Made by a program: the position numbers and the translations under genes. From contig CM075669.1 of NCBI GenBank assembly GCA_037962975.1, positions 190,100,501 to 190,164,500 of the forward strand: a stretch of 64,000 nt of DNA, given 5' to 3'. The DNA comes from Clitoria ternatea. Taxonomy: Eukaryota > Streptophyta > Magnoliopsida > Fabales > Fabaceae. Below are positions 19,466 to 30,914 of this stretch, piece after piece (the first letter of the stretch is position 1; the number at the start of each line of letters is the position of its first letter). The notes below the pieces were generated by a model. The model saw only the letters and a program-made list of their open reading frames with translations. It searched no databases and was not told the origin of the DNA.

Positions 19466-20344
19466 TGAGGAAATGTAATCGGATCCATGCATATGCATCT
19501 TAAACACTAGCATGTGCATTAGCATTCGGAACATGGCATAGTGTGATAGCCGATGAGGAGATTGAGTGAGGAGAAGGTGGAACTTTCTTGAGTACTAACT
19601 GTAATTGTGTCAATGATTGGTGTGTCCTTGTGAATTTTGATGGATACATGTGTTTAATGAATTTGATGAATGATTGCTTTTGTGCTGATTGAACTTCTTT
19701 TAGGAAGAAGATGTTTAATATTGCATTTATGTATATATTATCACAATTGTTAGATTTTATCATTGAGAAAGTATACTCACTCTCCAAGTGGTATATCTTT
19801 TAGCTCCTGTATTGTAGGGCTTGCCTATGGAGATCTTGTGTGGAGGAGCGGTGTGAAAGAAGCCTATTTTGGGTAAAGAATGCCTTGGCCGGCGATTGTT
19901 TTGAGTTGTGGCTTTTAAGTGGATTTTTGTAATGTGTATAGTTATAATGAATATCTTGAATATCTGTGTATTGATATGGATGATGTATGTATGATGAAGA
20001 TTTTGGGAGGTCATGTAGGAAAATGAGATCCTAGAGTTTATGGCTCATTTTTGTTAGTGACCTTGGCCTTAACTAGATTTTGAAAAAGAAGCATGATATA
20101 AGTAAAACTTATGAATGAATGATGATTTACATGAAAAACTGCATTTCATAGATTATGCCAAGTAGTAAGTTAGATTAGAATGTGATTGTGAGTTGGAATG
20201 AGAATCTATGGGTATGAAGGTTTAGAACAAGTTTAAAATGTGTAATATGATGGATGTGATGTGATGAATTTAAGTAAATTGGATTGAGTTAAGGTTTGGC
20301 ATGTTGTGTTGTTCAATTTTCATGTTATGCAGCATTTTATTGAT

Positions 20345-20865
20345 CATCTCGCTCAAGCGAGAGGGATTCTCGCTCAAGTGAGAATGCCCCTGTGATGATG
20401 TATGGCCACTGGCCAAATCTTGCTTAAGCGAGAGTGGGCCTCGCTCAAGCGAGACTGCCCAGGCATCAAGGGTTGGCTACTGGAAAATCATCGCTTAGGC
20501 GAGTAAGGTCTCACCCAAGCGAGAGCGATGGGTTTTGCTACTGGAAGAAAATCGCTTAGGCGAGTAGGGTCTCGCCCGAGCGAGAGTGAGGTATTTAGTT
20601 ACTGGGCCATTTTCACTTGAGTGAAAGGCTTTTGGAGGTGGCGTTCGCTCGAGCGAGTGAGTGTTGGATAGATTCTGGACGATTTTCGCCCGAGGTCGCT
20701 TGCTTTGCCCAAGCAATTTCTGAGGATCTCGCTCAAGTGAGATGGGGTTCGCTCAAGCGAGTCGGCCCCTGATCCTCCTCTTATTCTTTTCGCTCAGTAC
20801 GTATTGTGGCTCGCCCAAGCGTCTCACTCGGTCTCGCTCAAGCGAGCGTGACCCTCGCTTGAGTG
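20345..20865. repeat. TCGCYYRRGCGA dyad cluster in B 5' LTR
   Basis: Examples are TCGCTCAAGCGA at 20349-20360 and 20441-20452, TCGCTTAGGCGA at 20491-20502 and 20552-20563, and TCGCCCGAGCGA at 20572-20583. The arms stay TCGC/GCGA while the central four bases vary as pyrimidine-pyrimidine-purine-purine. Several copies sit in longer repeats sharing GGCTACTGGAA-like text. Confidence 0.9.
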
Positions 20866-21179
20866 AGTGGTACCCTGTTGCCCTAATTTGCATTGCTTTG
20901 GATTCTCTTCCTTTCCCTTGCACTAAAGCTTTTACTTGAATCCTCTTGCGGACGTTTTGGACTTATTATGAAGTCATTAGACCTTAGGGTGTTTAACTAC
21001 GATAAATCCAACCATGTAGTATTGATTTAATTAATTATTTCCGCTGTCTTTGTTTGAGAATCTCTTCTTGATTATTTGTTCACCTACCTTCTCATATCTT
21101 CATATATGAGTTAGGTCTTCTTAGATCCAGGACATTGAATGAAAACTTTACTGCTTATGATTTTTGGGGCGTCACAACC

Positions 21180-21191
21180 TGGTATCAGAGC
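21180..21191 (+). promoter_or_regulatory. Primer-binding site of B
   Basis: TGGTATCAGAGC, a full match to the usual initiator-Met tRNA site, lies 4 bases after the LTR. Confidence 0.88.
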
Positions 21192-21566
21192 ATTATTTGC
21201 TCTTTACTGCTGTGATTAATTAGTATTATTAGAGCATGACATGTATTTAATGAATGATTGCCATTGTTGCTTGACTATGTATGAATTGACTATGGATTAA
21301 ATGTGATTGCTATAAGTCCGGCCAAGCTTTCTTCACACTATTCTCCTTCAATGATGAATTCTTATGTTTTTATGAATGCATGCGACACCATGATATGATG
21401 ATATTCTTTTATGAGCTTTAATATGAATTGGTTGATATTGGACTCCATGATGGAGGGCCATAACTTAATTTTTATGATGAAGTACTATAGTATGAAACTA
21501 TAGAGGGGTTTATGAACTAGTTTACTGATAATAGTTGAATCTCATGTTATGATTATAGATATTGAG

Positions 21567-22737
21567 ATGGCCCTTCGTCGTCAAGATAACGATAATGCTA
21601 TAGCTAGAGCGTTGAATTGTTTTTTGGACCTCCTTGAGTCGCAAAACCATGATAGACAAGAAGCGGAAAGACAACCTGCTCCTGCTGTTCAAGGTACTCA
21701 AGGCCTTGACATGTTCTTGAAGCAGAAACCATCCGAGTTTCATGGTGGATTTAGACCCGAACAAGCCTATGTTTGGATCTGAGATGTCGAGCGGATCTTC
21801 GATAGTTTTGAGTACAATGAGCTCCAGAAAGTGGAGTATGTTGTTTTCATGCTGAGGGATGAAGCTGAAACTTGGTGGAGACTCACCAAGAGTAGAATGA
21901 TTGTTGTTGCTAATCCCCTGACTTGGGAAAATTTTAAGTTTGAACTTATGAGAAAATATATGCCCGAAAGCTACAAGAGTAAAAAGGAACTTGAGTTCAT
22001 GGAACTCAAGCAAGGCACAATGACGGTGGAAGAGTGTGCTTCCAAATTTGAGGAACTTTATGAATTCTACCCTCCTTATCAATAAGAGGGAACTGAAGCC
22101 TCCAAGTGTGTAAAGTTCGAGAACGGCCTACGCCCTCATATTCAAAGGGCCATTTGTCATCAAGAAATCGGAAGCTTCATGGTACTTATGAATAAGTGCC
22201 ACATTTATGAAGAACATGCTCCCCCTATCACTCTAAATTTAACTTTAAGTTGAAGGGTCAACCTTCCAGTTTCAAGAGGCAAGGGAATTTCGGAAGGGGA
22301 CATTTTTAGAGGGGTGTTTATCCTAATATTCAAGCTAGAGGCGGTGGACATGGTAACACCTTTGGCCGGGGCAATGCACATGCCAATGGGCTGAGATGCT
22401 ATAGGTGTGGTGGTCCACACTATGTTCATGAATGTGTGCACCGTGAGGAGGTGGTATGCTTTAATTGTGATCAGGTGGGACATATCTGTCCTGCATGCCC
22501 TTTGCTCACGAGACCGGCTCCGGTACAAGCTAATACTCCCAACCGTGCTAATGCACCCACTCATGTGAACTACGGAGGCCACAATGGTGGTCGGGGCCGT
22601 GGTAATGGAAACAATAGTGCCCGAAATGGTGGCCGAGGTGGCTATAATGGTGGAAGGCATGACAACAGCTGAGGTAACGACAATGGTGCTCGCGACGAAA
22701 ATAGGAATGGTGCAAATCCTCAACCAAACACCAGAAA
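21567..22737 (+). pseudogene. gag: B gag, broken
   Basis: An ATG at 21567 (MALRRQDND) lies 9 bases after the acceptor-like GATTATAG. The gag core includes FRPEQAYVWI, ETWWRLTKSRM, and a FEELYEFYPPY end near 22080. In-frame stops are at 21780 and 22083, and the tail is frame-shifted. Two zinc knuckles lie at 22397-22500: CYRCGGPHYVHEC and CFNCDQVGHICPAC. A Gly/Asn/Arg-rich linker follows to 22700. Gag would form the particle and bind RNA. The layout of two knuckles followed by a glycine-rich linker matches E's gag. Confidence 0.85.
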
Positions 22738-22738
22738 G

Positions 22739-24219
22739 GTGTTTGCTGTGACCGGTGAGGAAGCAGCACAAACAGATAATTTAGTTGAAAGTAAGTGTGA
22801 AATACTCGAACATTCAGTTCATGTTATTTATGATTTGGGTGTGACTCATTCCTTTATATCTGAGGATTCTGTTCAGAGATTGAGATTGCCGGTATGTTTA
22901 ATGAAAAATGCCCTAGTGGTTACCACCCCAACCGTTACTTGTCTCAGATCAGTTAACCGGTGTGATAATGTTGATATGCTCCTAGAAGCGAGGAGATTTG
23001 TTGTGTCTTTCATTTGCCTGCCTCTGAAGGGATTGGAGATCATTCTTGGTATGGATTGGCTCTCCGCCAATAAAGTTTTGGTTGACTGTCAACAATGGAC
23101 TGTCATTTTCCCTTCTTCTGATGTGAGGAAATTTGATGTGCGAGGTATAGCTTAACTTTGTATATTACTATCTCTTGCTAGTGGGACAAATAATCCTGAT
23201 CCCCTTAATATCCCGATGGTGTCAGGGTTTTTGGATGTGTTTCCCGAGGAGATACCCGGTTTACCACCTCCACGGGAGGTTGAATTTACTATCGATCTTG
23301 TACCTGGCGCGGAACCGGTGTCTATCACTCCTTATAGGATGTCTCCTATGGAGTTGGTTGAACTTAAGAAGCAAGTTGAGGAGCTACTTGAGAAGGAGTT
23401 TTTTCGACCCAGTGTGTCACCCTGGGGGCTTTGGTTTTGCTGGTCAAGAAGAAGGATGGAACCATGCGGTTGTGTGTTGACTACCGCCAACTGAACAAGC
23501 TAACAATAAAGAACAGATATCCCTTACCTCGTATTGATGATCTGTTGGATCAATTGAGAGGTGCTATGGTGTTTTCAGAAATTGATTTGTGTTCTGGTTA
23601 CCATCAAATTCGGGTGAGAAACGAAGACATTCGGAAGACTGCCTTTAGGACGCGATATGGCCATTATGAGTATGTTGTAATGCCATTCGGAGTGACTAAT
23701 GCTCCAGCGGTGTTCATGAGCTACATGAATCACATCTTTCATGAATACTTGGATCGCTTCGTTGTGGTATTCATCAATGATATCCTAGTGTATTCTAAGA
23801 GCCGTGAGGAACACGAGGAACATTTGAAGCTTGTGTTGAACATCCTTAGAGAGAACCAGTTGTATGCTAAGCTCTCTAAATGCGAATTCTGGTTGACAAG
23901 CATCCAATTTCTTGGTCATGTGATATCCGAAGAAGGTGTTTTTATAGATCCTTCTAAGGTTGAGGCTGTTATGGCATGGCCTAGACCTACATCGGTTACA
24001 GAAATCCGGAGTTTCCTTAGACTTACCGGATATTATCGGAGGTTTATCGAAGGTTTTTCTCGTCTTGCTAAACCTTTGACAAACTTGACAAGAAAGAACC
24101 AACCTTTTGTATGGACGGTTGAATGTGAGAGATGCTTTGAAGAGTTAAAGATGAGGCTGACTTCTGCGCCTATCTTGGCATTGCCTGACTTGCAAGAAGA
24201 CTTTGTGGTGTACTGCGAT
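22739..24219 (+). pseudogene. pol: B pol: protease and reverse transcriptase, cut by CACTA
   Basis: The protease has a degenerate active site, YDLGVTHSFIS (normal DSGAT), near 22830-22860, and LGMDWLSANKVLVDC at about 23047. RT begins near 23216 (DVFPEEIPGLPP); a single-base shift near 23430 joins to YRQLNKLTIKNRYPLPRIDD. The catalytic box reads FINDIL at 23770-23787, with the first aspartate changed to asparagine by a GAT-to-AAT change. The frame ends at FVVYCD because the CACTA element begins at 24220. RNase H and integrase are absent, lost in a later deletion. Confidence 0.88.
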
Positions 24220-24239
24220 CACTAGTGCAAAAATTAGAT

Positions 24240-24770
24240 ATAACAACAGGATATATTCACGGGTTGAAATGGATCAGTGATAAAAACATGCGCGGTGGCA
24301 TTTTTGAAATTATAAGGTGAATGATATAATCAGAGAAAACTATATATCCACGGTTAACATCATAACCGTGATTGTACCCTCAATATATATTCACGGTTGA
24401 TGAGTCAACCGTGGATATATAGTACCTGAAATATCTATCCACGGTTGTGTGCACAACCGTGACTATATATTCATGGGTATGATCAGGGTTATGATGTTAA
24501 CTGTGGATATATATTGATGTCTATAATCACGGTTGTATTTCTAACCGTGGATATATAGTTCAGGTTTTAGGGTTTAATCACTGGGTACTGTATGTCCACG
24601 GTTGTTTCTATAACTGTGATTATAGATTTAATATTTATCCACGGTTGGGGTAGTAACTGTGGTGATATAGTTAAGATTTATCCACAGTTGTTTGTTCAAC
24701 CGTGAATATATGTGTAATATATTGACGGTTTCAAGGGGAACCATGAATATACATCATTTCTGAAACTTCA
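24240..24770. repeat. CACTA subterminal repeats
   Basis: Many direct and inverted copies of CCACGGTTGT/ACAACCGTGG are separated by ATATAT-rich spacers. One copy at 24440-24461 has 10-bp arms CACGGTTGTG/CACAACCGTG around 2 nt. In En/Spm such motifs bind the accessory protein TNPA. Confidence 0.88.
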
Positions 24771-26602
24771 AAAGCCGCGCCTTTCAGCCTTTTTTCACTT
24801 TCTCTTCTTCTTTCGCGCTGGTTGTCGTCTTCTTCCTCGTCCTCCTCTTTGCTGGTCGTAGGCTTCTCCATTCACTTCCTTCTTTTTTCCCGTGCCCTTC
24901 TTCTTCTTCGTTCACCATTGTCTGGTAAGTGCTCCCTTGCCCTTCTTCTTTCGTTCACTTTTTAGCCCTGCTTCGTTGTTATGCTTTATCACCATTGTCT
25001 GGAAAGCTTGTCTTTCTGTTTGTGTGTAGTCGAACATGAATGAATATAGGTCTTTGAGTTTGTGTTTTCATTGTTGAAGCTGAACTCTGTCTCTGCTTAT
25101 TTGACATTGCCTATGACATTGCCTCTGTTTTCATGTGTTTTCATTGTTGTGCTAAAGGGAGCAGCAAGATATCTGATTAGACATGTGTTTTCATTTTTTT
25201 TCAATCTCATTGTGTTTTCATTGCCTGTGACATTGCCTGATAGATGTAAATTTTAAAAGGGAGCAGCAAGATATCTGATTAGAAAATCATCAAACACTTA
25301 TAGATGTAGAGCCTTACTCTAGAAATAACTACTTGAAACTATTAAATAATCTGTACATTTGATTAATATTTGAGGCACAAGTTTACTGTAATCTTGCCTC
25401 TATATAGTAACCTCAATAGGAACTCCGAATACTAGGTTTAATATAATGAATAATTAACTACCATTATGCGGGTGGGTCATAAATTTTAAATAAAAATAAA
25501 ATTTTACTTAGAAATAATACAAGCTACACTGTTATATAGTAGTTAACTAATAATCAGAAAATTACTATAAAGCAATCAAAAATAGAATTCATCACAAGAT
25601 GCCTTGTGGGAACAATGGAACTATTCTACATAGTCAACACTTTCTTAGTGACTTGGTTTGAGAAGCTAACCATTAATGTTCGGAACTCCCTGAAAAAGAA
25701 GGTTGAAGTATGAATATCTACAAATTATGTAAACGGGAAAGCTCAACATGATCCATAATTCATATCTCATAATCCATGATCCATAATTCATAATCCATAA
25801 TCCATAAATCTATACTTCATCATTGTTAGATATGAACATAACGTATTCCTAGGTTCAAGTTAGATATTTTTAAATGGAAAATTTTCACTTCATCATTGTT
25901 AACCATTCCCTTTAAAACATTTTCCATTTATGAATTTTGTTCTGTTGAAGTTTAGTTTAAAATTTTGATATTTCATTATTAGATTTTTGAGTTGAGTTGT
26001 AATCAAAAGTTACATTTCACTTATATAATGTTATTGCTGTTGTTGTTGGTTGCTCGTATATAATGGTATTTTTGTCTATTGTATGTATGTGGTTTTCAAT
26101 CTTGCAAACTCGTAGGCTCGTACTAGTTAACTAGTTAACTAGTATGAAAGTTGTTGTGCATAAGAGTGAACCGTAGTTCCCCGTTTGAGATTCGACACAA
26201 ATGGTCATTAAATTAATTAATTTCATTGTTTGTGTTGAATCTTGAATTGTCTGTATGGACAGTTTGGGATGAACAATTATTTTTTATATGTCATTGTTAG
26301 TATGTACAAGTTAGGAGTTATTTTAAAATTTGATAAACTTTCGGTAACTTGCATTTTGTGTTGTTCTCTGGGTGCATATTTGGTTGTGGTTGAATTTGAT
26401 TTGACCACTCTCATTTTGTGTACTTAGAGACCAATGCGAAATGCTACCAAAATTTCATCAAATTTTAAAATAAGTCCTAACCTGTATATATGACCTGTAT
26501 ATATGAATGACGTATAAAAACAATTGTCATCTTGAATGGGTATAGGACCACCACCTTTGTAGAAAAAGTGAGATTGATCATAGCACCTTGTAAGCAGTTG
26601 GT
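24771..26602 (+). other. CACTA region between subterminal repeats and transposase
   Basis: A T/C-rich stretch (24775-24960) looks like a promoter-proximal leader. A unit GGGAGCAGCAAGATATCTGATTAG-like sequence is present twice (about 25158 and 25259), about 100 bp apart. Short ATCCATAATTCATA-like repeats lie at 25745-25810. No TNPA-like or other gene is recognised; the rest is AT-rich. Confidence 0.6.
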
Positions 26603-29477
26603 ATGGATCGGAGTTGGATAACTGCATCACGCCTAAGTCTAGAGTATGAGGGGCAGTTGAATCATTTATAGAATTCGTAGCGAGGAATGCAGTGGAGGTG
26701 AATGGAAAGTATTTTTTCCCTTGTGTTAAATTCTTGAACCTGCGTCGGGTAGACTTGGAAGAGGTGCGGGAACATCTACTGTGTGACGGTTTTCTGCGTA
26801 GTTATACGCGTTGGATATGGCATGGTGAAGATGTGGTGGTGCCAAGTAACAACTCTCAAACTGAAAAAATCAAAGCTCGATGCATGACACCGATGTCGAC
26901 ATGGATGACCGACTCGAGGATATGATCCGTGATGTGGGGGTAGAAGGTTTTAAGAAAGCTCATGTATATACAACTCTATGTGAGGACTCTGAGCAGCCGT
27001 TGTATCCAAACTGCGTCAATTTCACGAGGTTATCAGCAGTTTTGTGATTGTTTAATTTGAAGGCCATAAACGGGTGGACGGATAAAAGTTTCACTGACTT
27101 ACTGAAGTTGTTGAAAGAAATGCTCCCAGCTAGAAACACCTTGCCGAATCGTAACTATGAGGCCAAAAAGGTGTTGTGTCCTATGGGTTTAGAGTATGAG
27201 AAAATACATGCATGCCCAAATGATTGTGTATTATTCCGGGGTGAGTTAGAAATGCTGCATCGATGTCCTAGGTGTGGGGTGTCACGGTATAAGAAGAAAG
27301 AGGTGGATTCTGATGAGGTATGCACTAAAAGGTCTCCTGCAAAGGTGTTGTGGTATCTGCCTATAGTTCTAAGACTAAAGCGTCTGTTTCCCAATGCAAA
27401 TGATGCAAAACTTATGAGATGGCATGCTGATGAAAGGGTTGTTGACGGACTACTTAGGCATCCGGCCGATGGATCACAATGGAAGAAAATGGATACGATT
27501 TTTCTGGAATTTGCCCATGAACCAAGAAATGTTAGGCTTGCACTAGCCACAGACGACATGAACCCGTTTGGGAACCTGAGCACAAACCATAGTTCGTGGC
27601 CTGTTTTGTTGTTTGTTTACAACTTGCCGCCATGGTTGTGCATGAAGCGGAAATATGTCATGTTATCAATGATGATTTCTGGTCCACGACAACCGGGGAA
27701 CGATATTGATGTATATTTAACTCCATTAGTTGAAGACCTCAAAAGGTTGTGGGAAGACGGGGTTGATGTGTTTGACAGGTTTACCGGGCAGTCATTCAAA
27801 TTGCGTGCCATGCTGTTTTGCACGATCAATGACTTTCCAGCGTATGGTAACTTATCCGGGTACAGCATGAAGGGTCATAAGGCTTGTCCAGTATGTGAGG
27901 AGGGGACTAGTTCTGTGTGGTTGCACCATGGTAGGAAAAATATTTATCTTCGACATCGAAGGTTTCTTAAAGCGAATCATCCGTTTCGGAGGTTGAAGAA
28001 GTCGTTTAACGGTGCCCAAGACTTTGAAATGGCTCCTCCACCACTATCTGGTCGCCAAACATATGAAAAGGTGAAAGACGTCAACGTGCAGTTTGGTAAG
28101 TGTGATAAATAGCACCCGACACAAAACAACTTGAAGAAAAAGTCAGTGTTTTTTGACTTGCCATATTGGAGGGAGCTTGATGTAAGACACTGCATTGATG
28201 TAATGCATATGGAGAAAAATGTGTGCGACAGTTTGGTTGGTACACTCTTAAACATACCCGGGAAGACTAAGGATGGCCTAAACTCGCGTATGGACTTGGA
28301 GTTGATGGGTATACATCAGGATTTGCATCCACAATCAAAGGGCAAAAGAACATATTTGCCCCCAGCATGTCATACGTTGTCCAAAAAAGAAAAGCAAAGT
28401 CTGTGTGAATCATTATGAAGTGTGAAAGTTCCGTCTGGTTATGGCTCCAACATCAACTCTTGTGTTTCCATGAAAGATTTGAAGTTAGTTGCGTTGAAGT
28501 CTCACGATTGTCACATGTTGATGCAACAGTTTCTGCTTATCGCCATTCGTGACATTCTTCCTAAAAATGTAAGAAATGTCATAACAAGGTTGTGTATGTT
28601 TTTCAATGCCATATGTTGCAAGGTAATCGTGCCCGGCGAATTGGATGTGTTGGAACAGGAAGCATCACTTATATTATGTCAGCTTGAAATGTATTTCCCG
28701 CCCTCTTTTTTTGACATAATGGTCCACTTAATCATCCATTTGGTGAGAGGGGTCCATTTGTGTTGTCCAGTGTTCTTACGGTGGATGTATCCCGTTGAGC
28801 GATATATGAAGATATTGAAAGGGTATATGAAGAACCAACATCGTCCCGAAGCTTCAATTGTGGAAAGATATATTGCAGAGGAAGCAATTGAGTTTTGCAC
28901 TGAATACATGTCATATGCTGCAAGCATTGGTATTCCAACGACTCGTCATGAATGGAGATTGGATGGGAAAGGAACGATTGGAAACAAAATGAAGAGCATG
29001 CCATGTGCTGATGTCCTTCAGGCACACTTGTATATTTTAAACAACACGGACGATGTGCAACCGTATCAAGCCACTCACAAGGAGCTAGTCAAGAAAACCA
29101 ACCCTAAAATGACTAAAAAGTGGTTGTTGAATGAACACAACAAGAGTTTCATGTAGTGGTTCCAAAAGACCGTTTTGAAAGATGTATCTGCATCCTCGAC
29201 ATTACATCGACTGGCACAGGGCCCGAACTTTGATGTCCTAACCTTTTGTGGGTATGACATAAACAACTATTCATTTTATACAAGGACACAGGATGAAAAG
29301 AGTACAAATCAAAATAGTGGAGTGATGGTTCTGGCTCAGTCAATGCATTTCTCAACTTCAAAGGACAACAACCCTGTGATGGCCGAGTCATGCTACTTTA
29401 GTGTGATTGAAGATATATGGGAAGTCAATTATGGTCCCTTCATCGTTCCTGTGTTTAAATGCAAATGGGTTGAAAAT
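26603..29477 (+). pseudogene. tnp2: TNP2-type CACTA transposase, decayed and truncated
   Basis: The ATG at 26603 gives MDRSWITASRLS, the usual TNP2 opening. A 1-base shift near 26650 leads to the next block (VNGKYFFPCVKF). Then come ALNDWF-like LKAINGWTDKSF (27060), CPNDCVLFRGE (27211) and CPRCGVSRYKKK. The transposase core follows: FAHEPRNVRLALATDDMNP, YNLPPWLCMKRKY, SGPRQPGNDIDVYL, FPAYGNLSGYS and CPVCEE. After it come HCIDVMHMEKNV and FLRWMYPVERYM. Stops are at 27043-27045, 28110-28112, 28416-28418 and 29154-29156. The C-terminal control region stops in mid-motif (VPVFKCKWVENN) at the junction. The protein would cut and join CACTA ends in the nucleus, but it is not functional here. Confidence 0.9.
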
Positions 29478-30149
29478 AATCACTTAGGCGAGTAGGGTCT
29501 CGCCCGAGTGAGAGTGGGGTATTTAGTTACTGGCCCATTTTCGCTTGAGCGAAAGGCTTTTGGAGGTGGCGTTCGCTCGAGCGAGTGAGTGTTGGATAGA
29601 TTCTGGATTATTTTCACCCGTGCTCGTTTGCTTCGCCCAAACGATTTCTGAGGATCTCATTCAAGTGAGATGCGGTTCACTCAAGCGAATCGGCCCCTGA
29701 TCCTCCTCTTATTCTTTTCGCTCAGCACGTATTATGGCTTGCCCAAGCGTCTCACTCGGTCTCGATCAAGCGAGCGTGACCCTCGCTTAAGCGAGTGGTA
29801 CCCTGTTGCCCCAGTTTGTATTGCTTTCGATTCTCTTCCTTTCCCTTGCACTAAAGCTTTTACTTGAATCATCTTGCGGACGTTTTGGACTTATTATGAA
29901 GTCATTAGACCTCAGGGTGATTAACTACGATAAATCCAACCATGTAGTATTGATTTAATTAATTATTTCCGCTGTCTTTGTTTGAGAATCTCTTCTTGAT
30001 TATTTGTTCACCTACCTTCTCATATCTTCATATATGAGTTAGGTCTTCTTAGATCCAGGACATTGAATGAAAACTTTACCGCTTATGATTTTCATAAATT
30101 AATGATGTTAAAATTGTGAAAAATTTACCCCTATTTTTATGGTGTTATA
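29472..30149 (+). repeat. B 3' LTR remnant
   Basis: It is 678 bp and matches the last part of the 5' LTR (about 20482-21176), including the TCGCYYRRGCGA dyads (29480-29795). Several percent of bases differ, many of them CpG transitions. It retains the true LTR end lost from the 5' copy. It ends next to TSD CCAGA. Confidence 0.88.
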
Positions 30150-30154
30150 CCAGA

Positions 30155-30627
30155 TCTGTGTGGTCACCCTGTGTGATGGGAAATTATTGATTGTTGCTAG
30201 TATATGTATATGATTTAGATGCATGTATATGATTTGTTTGGTTAAGGACGGCCCACGGTATTTGTACCACTCGTTTTTGGCTCTCGTGGTCCTCTGAGGC
30301 TTGGTTAAGCTACCCAGTGATCAAGTAGGATCCAGTGGTTGAGTTAGAGTGCCAGGTCGGGCTCGAGGAACCAAGTCATATTCATGGGGTGTCAAGTTGG
30401 ACCCCCAGCTGAGCCTTTAGTATCCAGATACTAGGAGTCATATTGCATGATGAGCGTCAGTGGTGCTTTGTTGTTATGACTATGATGGTATAATGTAAAG
30501 ATGTTGTTTTCGAGTCACTTGATTTTGTAAGAGGTTTGGTTAATTATTAATTAATCTTTTTACAAAAAGATTATTAGGATTTTTATTAAACTATTAAAAT
30601 TAAATAGAAATTAAGGGTAGGATCTCA
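30155..30627 (+). repeat. A 5' LTR, piece 3
   Basis: It matches 36440-36785 and 46570-46687 of the 3' LTR. A segment of roughly 700 bp present in the 3' LTR is missing at about 30490. It ends GGATCTCA before the primer-binding site. Confidence 0.88.
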
Positions 30628-30630
30628 AGG

Positions 30631-30642
30631 TCGTATCAGAGC
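30631..30642 (+). promoter_or_regulatory. Primer-binding site of A
   Basis: TCGTATCAGAGC differs by one base from the usual TGGTATCAGAGC. It lies 3 bases past the LTR end. Confidence 0.8.
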
Positions 30643-30914
30643 GGTTCCTTTCAAGAATGAATAGGGTATGTGAAATATAATAGAGTAAGGGAATTAATTT
30701 CTTAAAATGTTAATTGCATGCTAAATGAATGGTAAATTGTGAGTCCTATAAGGACATATGCTTGTATTTTATTTATGTTGATTAACAGGCTAACTTGGCA
30801 TCGCTCTCTTGGCACTCCGGTGATATTGTATTTATGTATATGAGGTAATTATCCTATTCCCTAGTAGGTCATTGGTTACTAATGGTGATGTGTTTGATTT
30901 TGTAGAACTGAAAT

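Larger units (their letters stand above)
17488..21176 (+). repeat. B 5' LTR
   Basis: Long LTR layout: pyrimidine-rich leader 17840-18080, donor CAAG/GTAAAT (18095/18096), mini-exon 18689-18745, GGTTGCGATCAC repeats 19165-19465, and dyad cluster 20345-20865. It ends GCGTCACA. Compared with the 3' remnant it has lost about 45 bp just before its end (after 21165). Confidence 0.88.
24220..29477 (+). mobile_element. CACTA (En/Spm-type) transposon, 3' end deleted
   Basis: It starts exactly CACTAGTGCAAAAATTAG inside B's RT gene, next to GAT (24217-24219, expected 3-bp TSD). Subterminal inverted motifs follow, then a TNP2-type transposase gene in the same orientation. The right terminal repeat and second TSD are missing. 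The transposase reading ends abruptly at about 29477, where B LTR sequence takes over. It is immobile as it stands unless helped in trans, and with only one end it probably cannot move at all. Confidence 0.9.
17488..30149 (+). mobile_element. Element B: chromovirus, with CACTA insertion and internal deletion
   Basis: B starts TGTAACACCCTG and ends GGTGTTATA, with perfect TSDs CCAGA at 17483-17487 and 30150-30154. The 5' LTR is 17488-21176 (3,689 bp). The primer-binding site is at 21180, gag starts at 21567, and pol runs to 24219, where the CACTA element begins. Everything from the second half of CACTA through B's RNase H, integrase and most of the 3' LTR is missing. The sequence jumps to LTR near 29472, and 29472-30149 matches 20482-21176. 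The end GTGTTATA probably derives from GTGTTACA by a C-to-T change. Confidence 0.9.

Noticed and set aside
20345..20865. CRISPR-like appearance of repeated short palindromes
   Set aside because: Spacing is irregular, repeats are 12 bp, there are no unique spacers of constant size, and the context is a plant LTR.
17488..21176. Possibility that the long B/E LTR-like regions are host genes with introns
   Set aside because: They have TGTAAC...CA ends, TSDs, adjacent primer-binding sites and paired copies, all explained by LTRs.
21522..22082. Minus-strand open frame of 186 codons
   Set aside because: It is antisense to B gag and has no recognisable domain.
22205..22771. Minus-strand open frame of 188 codons
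   Set aside because: It is antisense to B's gag nucleocapsid and glycine-rich linker; composition is a mirror of the sense gene.
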